Part shown: positions 40,201 to 55,200 of the stretch, in pieces
Layout of the letters: each line of letters begins with the position of its first letter
How positions within the stretch are numbered: position 1 is the first letter of the stretch
NCBI GenBank assembly: GCA_945875915.1
Contig: CAMCMT010000002.1
Location: 42,020-106,019 of the forward strand
Length of the DNA: 64,000 nucleotides
Reading direction: 5' to 3'
Origin: Synechococcus sp. UW140
Lineage (GTDB): Bacteria > Cyanobacteriota > Cyanobacteriia > PCC-6307 > Cyanobiaceae
Made by a program: the position numbers and the translations under genes
Notes under the pieces: generated by a model
The model's database searches: none
Seen by the model: the letters and a program-made list of their open reading frames with translations, nothing else
What the model was told of the DNA's origin: nothing

Positions 40201-43200
40201 CCGCCGCCGCGGTCTCCGTGGCCATCGGCAAAAACTCCCTTGGCGTTGCCGGCGGCGGGGCCTCCTCCTACAACACCATCCTGGGTGATACCACCGCTTC
40301 GATTGCCAGCCCTTCGATCATCAGCGCCGGCAAGCTCAGCGTTCTAACCAGCGCTCCAGGCACGATCAACGCCAAGATCATCGCTGTCTCTGCGGCCGTC
40401 GCCATTGGGGGCAGTCCCAGTGCCGCTGCCAGCGTTGGCGTCAGCATCGCCCGCAACTTCATTGGCGCCACCCAGGGCAACCCTGCTCTCTCCGGCGGCA
40501 GTCCAACCCTTGCCAATGGTGGCAACGGCAACCGCATCTCGGCCACCATCGCGGGAACCAGCGCCAATCCCCTTGGCAGCTTGACGGCAAGTGGCGCCAT
40601 CCGGGTTGAGGCCAGCCATAACGCCACCATTAAGGCTGAGGTGGTCGCCGTTTCAGCCGCTGTTGCTGCCGCCGGCGGTGGAGGGGCCGTCGCCCTCAGT
40701 GGCGCCGGCAGTGAGGCCACCAATGTCATCGCCACCAGCACCACCGCCACCATCAATGGCAATTCGGCCACGGGCAGCAGCTCGAGCCTGGCGGGCAGCG
40801 ATCTCACCCTCCGCGCCTCCGATGCGGCCAGCATTGATGCCACCGCTGTCGGCGCCTCCCTCGCCGCCAGCTTCACAGGTGGTGTCGCCGGGGCGCCATC
40901 AATCAGTGTCTCGCTTGCCTCCAACACCATTCGCCGCAACACCAAAGCCGAACTGGCAAACTTTGCCTCAGTTCTACCTACCGGCAATGTCTTAATTATA
41001 TCTAGCAACAGCGGCTCGATCAACTCCAAATCGATTGCTGCCGCTATTGCTGTCTCCATAGGTAGTGGCTTCACTGCCGGCTTAGCAGGCGGGGGAGCAC
41101 ATAGTTTCAACACGATCACCGGCAATAACCAAGGCCTTGTCACAGACGCCAACCTCGGATCGGCGGCCACCACTTGGAATGGCACGGTCACGGTGAGTGC
41201 CACCGATACCTCTTCGATCAATGCCGAGGTGGACACGATCAGCGCCGCCGGCGCGGGCGGGGCCAATGGCGGCGCCGCTGCGATCGGTGTGGCCCTGGCC
41301 CGCAACTTCATCGGTGAAACCCAGGGCAATCTGGTTCGCGCTGCCGTCACCAATTCCGACCTGTATGCCAAGGGCGCTGTCTCTGTTACGGCCAGCAACG
41401 CGGCCACGATCACCAGTTACGTCGATAGCTTCGCGGCTGCTATTTCGATCACAGGTGGCGGCAGTCTTGCCCTAGTCGGTGCAGGATCCGAGGCCACCAA
41501 CAGATCCCTGGTCTCGATTCAGGCCTTCCTTGGCGCCACATCTGGGAAGACCATCACCCTCAATACCGGCTCCCTCAGCGTCACCACCAGCGACACCACC
41601 TCCGCCGATACCACCGCCTGGGGTTCCGCCGTTGGGTTCAGCTGGGGCGGCGGTTCCTCCGTTGCTGCGTCCATTGGCGAATCCCTGTCCCGCAACACCC
41701 TCAACAACACCGCCGCCACCACTATCGAGAACATCGCCGCCGGTTCTAAGGTTGCGGCCCTCTCGGTGACGGCCAATAAAACAAAAGCGGCCGATCGCAG
41801 TGCTTCCATCTCCGCTAAATCGGCGGCGGTGGCTGTCGCCATCAGTGGTGGCTCAAGCGGTGGTGCCCTCGCTGGCGGTGGCGCTGATGCCATCAACAAA
41901 CTGCTCGGTGATGCCACCACCAGCATCAAGGCCGCCAACCTCACGGTCGCCGGTACCATTGCCCTGGGCAGCAGCAATAGTCAAAACGTCGATGCGGGGG
42001 TAGGCGCAGGGGTCGGCGCTGGATCGGCGACGGGGCTGGGCTTTGCGATCGCCGTTGGTGCTGTCAAGGTGCAAAACCTGCTGGGTATCGACAGCGCTGA
42101 CGCCACCAACACCTCCCGCGCCAAGGTTCAAACTACAATTCTCGATTCAAGCCTCATCACTACTGGAATCGGCGCTACCAATCCCAATCTCAACGCCAGC
42201 AGTAGTTCAACAGCAAGCTATAGCGCCCTGGCGGTTCCAGTCAGCGTCGCCCTCACCACCGGCCAGTTCGCCGGTGCCTTCTCCGGTGCCTTCAACGACT
42301 CCCGCATCGCCTACGACGTTCAAACAACCGTAAGCCGCTCCAATCTCATCTCTGCCGGCAACCTGGCGATCACCGCCACGAGCGATAACGAAATCAGCCG
42401 TGTCAACGCCCATGCTGGCAGTGTTGCAGCCAGTTTTAATCCAGTATCAGGCGGCGGCTTGGCGATTGGGGCGGCTGAAAACAAAAACCGTATTGATAAC
42501 ATCGAAAATGTCAATATCAGCGATGGCGATAACAATGCTGCCGGCACCCGCTACACCATCCAATCCAAGGGTGATCTGGCGATCAGTGCCAACGATAAAC
42601 GTAGCAACGTTGCCCAGTCGAATGCCACGACCACGACGGTCTCCGGGGGAATTATTGCGGTTTCCGGTGGTGGCGCCGGTGTTTACAACACCGTAGCCAA
42701 TACAATCGCCACCACGATCACCGGTGCCATCGACATCAATTCCGGCGTCATCGGTGATGGGTCCATTGAATCTGCAACGATTGAGCCGGCCGACACCACG
42801 ATTGCCCAGATTGATCAAGTCACCCTTGCGGGCCATTACAACTATGGCGATGTCATCACCATCAAGCTCAGCTATGGCTCCTTCAATGACACTGTTAACT
42901 ATACCGTTACTGATCTCACCCCTGCCACCATCCGCAGCGGCCTGATTGCCGCCATCAACGCCCAGGCAGGCACCCGTTACACAGGTACAACGGATAGCAG
43001 AGATCCCAACAGTATCAATATTACGGCCAAAACCGTCAACCAGGCGTTCCTCAGCCAAACCACTACCACCTCCAGTGTGTTCGGCTCTGGCTCATTAACG
43101 ATTAGTGCTGCTTCCACGGCCGCCAAACTCAATTCTGAAATCATCGCCACCTCGGTAGCTGCCGGCCTGGGCATGGCGCTTGGCGTCGGCGTGGTCGAAA

Positions 43201-46200
43201 ACCGCGTCGGTAATTCCGTCTCCACACTCACCCAGAGTTCGGCCAAGACCGGCGGCACCAATGCTCCTTCCTTCGCAGCCTCTAACAATGTCACGATCTC
43301 AAGTTCCAGTGCAGACAGCATTGAACAAGCCAAGGTAATTAGCGTTTCGGCCTCCGGATTGGTTGGCGCTGCCGTCAATAGTGCCAAAGCGATTGATAGC
43401 ACCACCAGTCGCTCCCTGGTGCAAGCCGGCTCGTTCTATTCCCCACTAGGCACCACCTCCGTGCAGTCCAGCTCCCTCAACACCCTCAACAGCGCCAGCT
43501 ATGGCGGAGCGCTCGGTGGAATTGCTGGCCTTGGTTTAATGTTCGCCGAATCCACCCTGGGCAGCACGGCGGCAGATCCCGAGGTGCAGGCCCTTGTCGG
43601 TTCTGGCACCAGCATTGTTGCCAAGAATGTGGAGATCACCTCCTTCTCTCGCGATAGCGTCTACACCGACAGCATTAGTGCTGCCGGCGGCTATGTCGGC
43701 GCCGGTGCTGGTGCCCAATCCAAGGCCACCACAAACCAAACCGTTCAGACCACGATCGGTAGCGGTGCCTCGATCAAAGCCAGCGGGACCTTGAAATTGT
43801 CCAGTCTCGTCGATCAATCCGGCGAGGATGGCAATGCCGGCGGCATCGACAGCCGCGGAGAAGGCATCGCCGTGGCGGGCTCCTATGCAGGCGGCGGTGC
43901 GTCCCTCACCAATGAGATCTACAGCAAAGCCAGTCTCGATGTGGGCGCCAACAGTACCCTGAGCGCCAATTCGATTGATTTGGCTGCTGGCAATAGTCTG
44001 GAAAAGAGAAAATACAGCCAAGCCAATGGCGGTGGAATTTCGACCAACTCCAACGTCAAGGTGGTGGTTGCTGGTTTGGCCGGTGGTGCCGGCAGTAGCT
44101 CGATCACCAACATCGGCAGCGACACGGTTGATTTTGGTTCGACAATCACCATTGCCTCTGGTGCCACTGTTAGCGCCAATGGCAACAATGCGTCCCCCGG
44201 TTCCCTCCACATCCACGCTGACAGCCATGTGGTCGCAACCGATGACGCCGTTCTGGATGCGGTATCAGCCGTAGCGGCGGTATCGGGAACCTCGAATGTG
44301 ACAAACAAGGCCAAGGCCATGGTCAGTGTGGCCACCGGCGCCCTAATTGCCAATGACAGCGGCGATGTCATGATTACCGCCAAAGGTGATGGCACCATTA
44401 GTAGCTCGAATTCCGTACTCTCTGGCGCTCTTGGCTTTGGCAATTCCAATGCCAGCGCCATCAATACCCCTACGAACACGATCAGTATCGATGGGGCCAC
44501 CATTAAGGGCCAAACCATCAAAATGTGGTCTGGTTTGGATGCGGTAGGCATTCCCAATGTGCTCGGCAGCTTTGCCGATAGCCAGATGAATGCGGGTGTG
44601 ATTGGCATCCCGGTTCCGGTGGCCACGGCCACTACCACCGATAGCAACACTATCTCGATCACTAATAGCGCCCAGCTGCTAGCCCGCGGCAACGTCGAGC
44701 TCAAGGCCCAAGGTAAGGATTGGGGATCAACCTCCAACCAACGCAGCTACGCCGATGCCACCGCCTACATCCTGCTGGCAGTGCCGATCCCTGGCACCAA
44801 GACTACGACCGACTCCACCAGAAACGAAATCACGGTCGACAACAGCTCCAAGGTCGTGGCCGGATCCCAGCACCAGCTGAAAGTGATCAGCATTCCCAAT
44901 AGTAATACCACCACTCTCGCAGACCAGAACACCTATCTCAACCTCACTACTACTGCAACAAAGCTGACGACTGCCCTTGTCAAGGACACCAAGCTCACAA
45001 CGGACCAGCTCACCAAGCTCGGGCTTGATGGCTCCATGGACTACAGCTTCCGGGTTCTAGCATCCCCAACCAACTCCACCGTTGATGTCAGCAATTTCAT
45101 TGGTGTCGTGCTGCCCGACGACCTGTGGCGGGATCCCAACCAGCAGCCCTACCTCGACATCGTTGATCTCGGCAATGATCTAGCCAGCGCAGATGCTAGC
45201 CTTTCCGCCCTGATTGCCGCCAATGACACCTCAACGAGTGATCGGGCTCTTTATATCTCCCAACGGGAGGACATCCGCCGCCAAGCCGACAAGTTGGGCT
45301 TGATAGACCCAGTGACCGGAAGCATCCAGGGCAGCCTTGAAGGCCTTGGTTTGCGGTTGCCTAATCTCTACGCCGCCCCTGGCTCGGTGTTCCTCGATGC
45401 CAAGGGAGGCACCATCAGGGTCAACAACCAAATCCTCACCTCCACCCCATCCCAAGCCAATACTCCAAGCCAGATCAAGGCCTATAACGACGCCTCGATC
45501 ACCGTTACCAATAGGGCACCGGTGATGTTGTTTGGCAACGACATGGTGATCGACGACTCCAAGGTTGTTGATAGCGTTGGTGGCGTCTATACAGTTTTTG
45601 ATCCTGGCTCGCTCTATATCAATCGCCAAGGGGGATCATCAGGCAGCGGCGCCACGATCAACTCCAATATCACCATTAGCCAAAACGTCATTCAGAGTGG
45701 CATCACATTGCCATCGGGTTACCCAACCAATACCCCTCCGCCAGACCTCTATCTCACCGGTTCGGTGATCAACGAATCGGGCTCGATTTCGATCACCAAT
45801 ACCAGCGATAGCGTCATTGTTTCTGGCGAGCTGCGCGGGGATACTTTATCTATCACTTCTGTTGGCAACTTCTCCCTCAACAGTGACACCTGGTTCCACA
45901 CTGGTGGCGACCCTCGCCAGTATCTGAACTACGACATCTATCGGGCCCAAGCCTTCAATGCAGGTACCAATTCGGATGGAACCTACAAAGGCTCCATGAC
46001 GACTGCCACTGTCGGCCAATCGGCCATCAGCACCGCTGCCCAAGCCAAGGCCGGCTTGATCTTTTCCCGGGGAGACATTTCGATTTCCGCCCTCTACCTC
46101 AATATTGATGGCGTGATCCAAAGTGGCACCCCATCCCTGAGCATGACGGTGGATGCGGGCTTTAACCTAGGCCAGTCCAGTTCCCTAATCGATAACAACG

Positions 46201-49200
46201 GCAATGGCATTAGTGGTATCACCTACGCCGCTGTCAATGGCAGGTCCGTGCCTTTAGCTGGCTACGCCGATGCGGCCACCCGCACGATCAATCTCTACGA
46301 CGTCAAGAGCCGCGGCGGCAACATCACCCTCACCGGCCAGATCTTTAGCACCGGCGCGGGCAAGGTGTTGGCCTTCAATGGTCAACCATCACTTAACCTG
46401 ACCAATAACAGCAACTGGAAACTGGCGACAGGCACCATCGACCTGGCTCCGATCAACGGCAAGATCACGATTGTTGATACACCCAGACTATCCCTGGTAC
46501 CCGAGTCCATCGACCTTTCTGCCAATTCCATCAAATTTACTAATCCCCACAATCTAATCGATGGATCTAGGATTTTTTATCAATATAATAATAGTATTAA
46601 TTCGGCTGGAGTAACCGTTACGGGGTCCCCAATTGCGGGTCTTACTAGAAACACCGTCTACTACGTTGATCGTATTGATAGCAAAACGATTAAGCTCAAG
46701 GCGAGTGCTGGTTCGGCGGCCACTCATGTAAATATTACTAATTGGGTATCTGGGCGAGAGTCGTCATTTGTACTCGCTTCGGTCAAGAAAACTGAGTATC
46801 AGTATTCAGCCAACCAATTTAGAAAGTCTGAGTCATCCCTGATTGGTTCCGCTTCCAGCTATACAACGCCATCTAACACCACGATCGCCTCGCCCACTAC
46901 GACTTCCGGCAGTGGTGGCAGGATCCTTAGTACGACCTACGATCCTGCTGATGGCCTAACCTATAATTGGACCGAGGGGCAAGAAGCCACCACAACCACG
47001 GTGAATTACTTCTCGAAAAAGTCCTTTAACTTATTCTATGATATTCCTGTTGGTGAGAGAAATAATTGGACTTCAAGCAACACCGAAACCACGGATGGCC
47101 AACCTTTGTTGGAGGGTCAGGTTCTCCAGGCCTCCGCACCGACCAACATTAGTTCGGGCGCCGCTGCCTACCAGATTAATTACAAGCAAGTCAGCCAGGA
47201 TACAGCCCAGATCACTACCCGCAAATGGACTACCGGCGGTGGTTTCCTGCGTAAGAAGACTTACCACGTCCAACAAACTGTGATTCAAGGCGTCAAGGAT
47301 TACTACACCCATTTCCTTAAGGCTGATCATCCGATCACTGTTGGCTTCATCACCCCCACCCCTGGGACGACTGGTTCAGAAGCTGCAGGTGCCCTTACCA
47401 TCAACAGCAAAGGTGATGTCTCGATTCTTAATGGTGTTAAAAACGCAACAGCGGTAGAGATCAGTACCACCAAGAACATCGTTATCAAGGGCTTGCTTGT
47501 TAAAGACGCAAACGTGCCCCTTAACCTCACTGCCACTGGTGATGTGGACCTCCACGTAGGTGGTGCTACTGCCACTTCTGATGCCATCAACCTCAAGGCA
47601 AGTGCTGGTGGAAATCTCACCATCCAAACCATCAGAAATGGTGGCTCGATTGCGGCCCTTAAACCCCGCGCCGATGCCATAACCGGTGTTGGCCTTAACG
47701 CCGGCAAAACCATTACCCTGCTGCTCGGCGGTGGTCTCAATATCACTGGCCAAGCCAGTAGTGGTTCCACGTCAACAGTGGAATTCTTCAAGGCCGACCG
47801 AATGGAGATTCAAGTCGGCAGTGGCAGTGTCGGCAGTGCCGCCATCCCCCTGCGGCTCAACACCGGCATCTATGGCCCCAGCTCCACCAGCGGCCTTGCA
47901 CTCAAGCTTGCGGCCACCGGCAGCAGTGCTTCGCTGCAGGAAACGAGCGGCGACCTGCGTTTGGTGATGCCCACTGCCTTTACGTCCTCCTCGGCTCTAT
48001 CGATCCCGGGAAATCTGAATCTGACTGTCAGCAGCGGCGACTTGCTGAATGCCACTGGCACCGCCATCAACCTGGTAAACACTGCCGTGCTCACTGAGCA
48101 GGATGCGCTCTTCAAGATCACGGGTGCTGCCGCCACCGCTGCCGCCACAGCTGAAATGGCTAAACAGGACACAAGCAACTACAACGATTATTGGACTACG
48201 TACCGTGGTTGGAGCTTGAGCCAAGAGCCATTTGCCAATGGTAATTCCCTTGTTTTTAACGGCTCCAACGTTGTCAAGGTGGGTAATGATTTGCAATATC
48301 AAATTACCACGGGCACAATCGAAGCCTGGATCAAGACATCCGATGCTGGCACAGAAAATCGTGCAATTCTTGTCAAGCCTAATGCTTATGGGATTTATCT
48401 TAAAGACAACAAGCTTTCTGTCTATGACTGGAAGACGAGTACCACAACCACTGCGGCAGTAGCTCTCAATGATAATAGTTGGCATCATGTTGCCTTTAGC
48501 TTCCAATCCGGTGTCGCCAATGGCTCTAAGCTTTATGTTGATGGTCAAGTAGTCAATGTAAGCAATTCAGTCTCCAGTGACTTTACATTTACAGTTGATA
48601 GACCTACGGCTAGCGATTTACTGATTGGGGGAGAATCGGCTGGTCAACCGATTGCTTCCGCTTTTACAGGTTCTATCGACGAGGTTCGCATCTGGAATAG
48701 AGTGCGTTCTCCATGGCAAATTTTTTCTAATTCCAAGAAAGCTATTGGATCTGTCAATGTTGACATTGGCACCAGCAATGACCTGCCTTTTCTCGTTGGT
48801 TATTACCCTCTAGATGAGGCCAGTGGCGCTCTTTGCGACCTTAGCGGCAAAACCAATACTTTAAGCCTCCCCACTGGCGTCAACCGTAGTGGCCCGTTGA
48901 CAAAGACATGGATCGCTCCTAGATGGCCAAAACATCATACGGAAACTTCCTTTACCTTTAGCACTGCCGAAATCGATACTCTTAAGACAAGCAAAGGATT
49001 TAACGACTCTGCTGTGACGGCCTACCAAGCCCAACTCAATGCCATTCACCAGCAGTATCGTAATAGTACCTACGATCCTGCCTTTGTCTATAGACGTTCC
49101 GCCGCAGATCAGCAGGCTTACCTGAACCAGCGCGTGGTCGGCACCAATGCCTACTACTCGCCCCTGTCATCTGACCTCTACGGCATGCTCTTCCCCAAGC

Positions 49201-52200
49201 AGGCTGAGCAGCGAGGTTTGCCCACCGCGTCCGGTGGCGGCAGTGGCACTGGAACTGCAGCCATCAGCAGCGGCAACCTCAGTCTCACGATCAGCACCGG
49301 CGCCATTGGCCGTAGTTCCGATCTGATTCAGATCGACATTCCTAATGGCGATTACGAACAACTCTCTAGCGCCAACGCCCAGCTGCTCAGTTCCGCTTCC
49401 AGCTCGGATGTGGCTGGCCGCAGCTATCGGGTGTATGAATACATTGGCAGCTCACCTCTAGTTACCACAAGCGCGTCCGCCACTCTTGATCTAGCCAATC
49501 CCAGCTTGTTTAGAAGCTTTACCCCGAGCTATACCGCTGGCACTGGCACTCTCTACAAGTACGTCGGCACCACTGCCCTGGCCAACTTCAACCTGTCCAC
49601 CGCTGATTTTGCCGCTAAGGATTTATCCACCAATAGCAATCTCTGGCAAGTTGTAACTACTGGTTCTGCTAAATACAACACAACGTCCACCTCTGTTTCC
49701 CTTGCCGTTAACGACCCGGCCTTGGTGATGGACACCAGGGCAACACTTGCCAACGGCAATGTGGTGCTTGTTCGCACGCCTGCCTTCTACGGCTACTACC
49801 AGTACATCGGATCGTCGGCCCGCCGCGAACTGCTCCAGGAGGACTACGGCAACACCAATCGCTGGACCGCCCTCACCATCGGTTCCCAACGCGCCACTTC
49901 TACGACCACCAGCCATCCCCTCAGCGTCACCAATGGATCCCTGCTGACTGATCCGTTCTCGCTGACGGGAGTGACCCTGCGGCCGAATACACCCCTGAGC
50001 ATTGCGTCGAACGGTTCGGTATCGGCCACGGCGGCTACCGGCATTCGCCTCTCCTCCGCCGGCGCGCTCACCGTGAAATCGGTGTCCGCCTCCGGCCTGC
50101 TCAACCTCACGGCCACCTCCCTAGCCCAGGATTCCACCGGCACGGGCGTGACCAACAACCGCGGCCCGATTGAGTTGCGCAGCACCAGCGGCAGCATCGG
50201 CTCCGCCACCAGCCGCTTCAAGGTCACCACCAATGATGTGGCCAGCCTGTTTGCCAGCGCAGAAGGCGGTGGTTCGGCCTACCTCTCCAGCAGCGCAGAT
50301 CTCGCCCTTGGTTCCCTCGTCACCGCTGGCACCTTGGACATCAGCACCTCCGGTGCCCTGCGTGATGGCGGCCGTAATGCCAGCCCGATCGCCCAGGCCA
50401 GTGTCAATCTCCAGGCGCCCACGCTCACCCTGGCGGCCACCAGCTTCGGCACGGCCGTGTCGCCCTTGATCATCGGCGGTGGCAGCAGCAGCCAGCAAAC
50501 GACCCTCACCGCCACCAGCAACGCCGGAGCCAATGGTCTGATGGCCTTCGCCTCCAAGGGCAGCACGCCCGTACTGCTCAGTTCCCTCAAAATCAACACC
50601 AGTACAACTTCCAACACCCCTGCTGGCAGCATCTGGCTGGGTGGTGATGGCTTCGCCTCGATCACCGGCGCCACCCCTGTGATCAGCACGGGAACCCTGG
50701 TGCTCGATGGCCTCACCGGTATGGGCACCACTGCTGCCCCCCTGCGCACGGCGATCAGCTCCCTAGCGGGATCGGTGGGAACAGGCGGCGTTGTCCTCAC
50801 CAACAATCGGGCCCTCACCATTGATTCGGTGAGTGATCGCACCGGCACCCGCACCTATCCGGGCCTGGCCACCGCCGGCAGCTCCACCATCACCACCAGC
50901 AGCGGCAACCTCACGATCAACGGGGCCATCGCTTCCACCGCTGGCAACCTCAGCCTCACTGGCTTTAGTGATCTGCTGATCAATGCCACCGGCTCGATCA
51001 CCACCGCTGGCACAGGCACCCTGGCCCTCAATGCCAACACCACCAGCGGCAAAGTGAACGCCGCCAGTGGCTCCCAGCTCATCCTCAACAGCACCGGTGC
51101 CGCCACCTTCACCGGCAGCACCCTGGTGCTCCAGGGCGTGATCACCACCGCCGGCAATCTTTCCTTCACGCCCACAGCCAACGCCAATCTCAACCTCGTT
51201 AGCTACCTCAGCGATGGCCAGAAACAGGCCCTGGTCACGACCGGTGTGCCAGCCGCCAGCCTCGATGGCAACCTCACCAGCACCAACGGCGAAATCACCA
51301 CCAACTTGATCCTGGGTGGCACGGTCACCAGCACCAACAGCAGCGGGATCTCCCTCACGAGCAGCCGCCCCCTCGCCCTGCTCGGCAACATCAATGCCAC
51401 CGCAGGCCCCCTCACCCTCTCAACAAGCAGTAGCGATGGCTTGCTGGTGCTAGGTACCCTTTCAGCCTTCTCCAACCTCTCCCTCTCCGCCACGGCGGGA
51501 CAGGTGCGCACCACGGTGCCCGCCAAACTCAAGACCACAGCGACAACCGGTGGTACCACCACCGTGAGCGGCAGCACTGGCGTTGCCCTCTACGGCTCAA
51601 TCCTGGCCGGGTCTGACTCCACCAGCACCGGTCCGGCCTGGCTGGCGGCCTCCGCCACTCCGGCCAACCTCAGCATCACCAGCTCCGGCAGCCTCACCCT
51701 TGCCGGTGCTACCGCGGTAGCTGGCGCCACCACCATCACGGCTCCCAACATCACCATTGCCGCCTCTGGCGGCGTGATCAGCCGCGGCAACCTCTCCATC
51801 ACCGCCAACGGCACTGCTGCCGGCCAGGGGCTTTTCTCCTCAGGCCTTTTAGTAGCTGGCGGCACGGTCAATATGGACCTCACGACGGATGTCACGGCCC
51901 TGACCCCCACCGGCACGGCGGCCGCCGCAGGTTCAGTGGAACGCGCTGGTGCCAGCAGCACCAGCGTGCGGGGCTCCACCCTGCAGGCCGTCAACATCGT
52001 TCTCGATGCCGCCTCCACCGCCAGCCTCACCCTCTCGGTGAGCCGCGACGCCGCCGATGCCCTAGTGCTCGGCGGTAGCACCTCCGGCACCGGTAGTGCT
52101 CAAACCGATCTGGTCGTAGCCGGTGCCTGGATGGCCGCCCCCACCGTGGCGATCACCGCGCCCCAATCACCCCGGCTCCTCCACGACCTGATCGCCCGCG

Positions 52201-55200
52201 ACGGCCTCACGATCACGGCCACTACCGCCACCGCGGCCAATAACAGCATCCGCCTCTCGCCCCTTTCCCAGATCCTGCTTGGTAGCAGCGATACCACCAA
52301 CACTGGCAGCAGCACGGTGGCCCTCAATGCCACCAGCATCAACCTGCCTGGCGATACCGCCGGCCTGGCCATAGAAGCCCTTAGCTCCGCTCCCCAGGAT
52401 TTCCTCAACGGCAAACTCAGCACCGCCCTCAGCCTCAACCTGGCGGTCACCCGCCAGGCGAGCGGTAGTGCCACGGGGGTGGAAACCAAATCCTTCAGCG
52501 CCAGTGTTGGCGCCCAGCAGTTCGCCAGCCTCGCGGCCCTGGTCACGGCCATCAACACCGCCATCACCACCGCTGCAACAACCGCCGGCTTGGTAGCCGC
52601 CAATGGCGAAATTCCGGTGCTCGATCTACGTGGCGCCAATGTTCGCCTCACCTTGAAGCCCCCCACGGGTTCCACCCGCCTCAACGCCTCCCTCGGCCTG
52701 GCGCTCAATAGCAACACCTCCTCGGGCCTCAGCCAGCTCGGAAGCTTCTCCGCTGCAGCCGCCCTGCAGGCGGTGACCCCCGCCACCTTCCTCAGCCGCG
52801 CCAAGGACACCACCTTGAACCTCGGCTCTGCCACCCAGAAGTTCACAACCCTGCAATGGGATGGCGGTGTGCGCAGCACCAACAGCGATGCCAATAGCAG
52901 CGTCACCTGGAACCTGCGGCCCGCCAGTGCCACCAGCACCTTGAACCTCAACGCACCGGTGGATGCACCGGTCGTTGCCTTCACACCCGATGGTGGCAAT
53001 GGAGCGGTGAGCAACTTGCTCGCCAATTTCAACCTGCTAGGCCGCACTAAGACCTTCCAAATCAGCCAAGCCGGCGATCTCACCCTCTCCTCCCTCGCCG
53101 ATGTCTCGGCCGCACCCAACCTCTCCTCCCTCACCTATCGCTCCACCTCCGGCTCCCTCACCCTCAGCGGCAGCAGCGATAGCAACGCCATTCCCACCTA
53201 CGCCACAAACGCTGCCCTTGGCCTCTCGGCCACCGGCGCCATCACGATTGGCCAAAACGCCAACAAGTTGGTGCTGCGGGTGCCCTCTCTCAGCCTCAGC
53301 ACTAGCGGTGCGATTTCCATCGGCTCCGGCGCCGATCTGATCACCACTGCTGCCAGCGGCAGCGGCGGCTTCAGCATCAGTGGCGGCACCGTGTCGATCG
53401 CCGGTGGCCTCTCCACCACCAACATCAACAGCGCCACCATTGCCGCCACCGCCGGCAATCTCACCTTGGCCAGCACCGCCCGTCTCACGGGCCTCAAGGG
53501 CAGCCAATCCTTCTCTGCCGCCGGCAGCAGCTCTGATCTGATCCAGGCCACGGCCCTCGGCAACGCCAACCTTGCCGCTGCCATCAGCCTCTCCGCTGGC
53601 CGCAGCATCAGCTCCACCGCCCCCATCACCACCACTGGGACTGTGAGCCTCACGGCCACGGGCGGCTCCATCACCACCGCCGAGGAGATCTACACCACCT
53701 CCGCTGGCGTTCTGGTCGACAAACTTGGCTACCGCGTCAATAGTTCCGGCGCCTTTGTGAGCGCCGCCGGCAACCTGCTATCGACAACCGATAAGCCCGT
53801 CTATGAAGGCCTGCCCACCACCCCCAGCAGTGGCGGCGCCATCCGGGCCAGCAGCCTCGCGGCCACCGCCGCCAACGGCTCGATCACCCTGGCCGGTTCC
53901 GTCTTCCCTGCCGGCACCCCGGCCGTTACCAGCCTCACCGCCACGGTTTCGGCCTTCTCTGACGCAAGCGACCAGTTCACGATCAACGGGCATGGCCTCA
54001 CCTCCGGCACCGCTGTTCGCTTCTACGGCGTCCAAAACGGCGCCCTCTTACCGCTGGTGGATGGCGGTCTCTACTACGTCATTAATACCGGAGCCAATAG
54101 CTTCAAGTTGGCGGGCACGGCTGCAGAAGCCACCGCCGGTACGGCCCTGGCTCTCAACCTGGCCTCCACGATCACCCAAGGCACCCTGGCCACCTTCTCC
54201 CCCCAGGTGGATCTCGGTACTTCTGCCGTCTCCCTCTCTGCCGGCACGGTGTCGATTAGCGGCAACATCCAAACCCAAACCCTGACGGCCACCGCCACGA
54301 CCGGCGACCTCAGCCTCCTGGAAGAAGCCTGGCTCTCCACAGGATCTGCCACCCTCTCCAACCCAGCGAACAAGCAGCTGCTGATCGATCGCACCCGCAC
54401 CGATCTGCGCCGCGCGATCCTCACCACCTCCAGCCTCAGCCTGCCCTCCTCTGGCAGCCTCACGCTCAAGGGTTTCCTTGATCTCAAGCCCACTTCCGCC
54501 ACCGCCACCCCCGCCCTGTCTTTCTCAGGCAATGTGGCGATCACGGGCGAACTCACCAGCACCGCCAACCTCAACCTCTCCACCTCCGCAACGTTGAGTG
54601 TCAGCGAGGCGGGCAGCATTGAAGCTTCCGGTGACGTGACCCTGAATGCCGCCACCTTCAATCTCGATGCCGATGCCACCCGGCCCGGCTGGGAACTCAC
54701 CTCCGTTCCCTCCTCTGTTACTCCGGTCACGGTGAATCAGAGCGTGCCCACAGGTTCCACCCTGGCGGCCCTTACTTTGCCCTTCAATGGTGATGTCAAG
54801 CTCAGCGTTGATGCGGTCGCTGATCTGCTCAGCTACGTAGGCGTTGATGGCTCACCGCTGCCCCATGGTCTGAGCACGGGCGACTTGCTCTATTACCAGA
54901 ATGGTGGGCCTAATCAGGCCGCTGGGCGCGCTGGCCTAGTCAACACCAATACAACCTATGAGAACGCCACCGCCTACACGGTGCAGGTGATTGATGCCAA
55001 CAGCTTCCAACTGAAACGCAATAACGCCACCGTTGATCTCAACACCACCGCTGGCACGGGCAGCGACGCCCTGTCGGGCTTGGATACGGTAGACACCCAG
55101 GTGGAGAGCAGCACCACCAAACTCACCCAGATCGGCACCCAGCAGATCCAGGTGGGCAACCAGTGGACCACCTATGACCTATCCCTAAACCAAGACGCCT

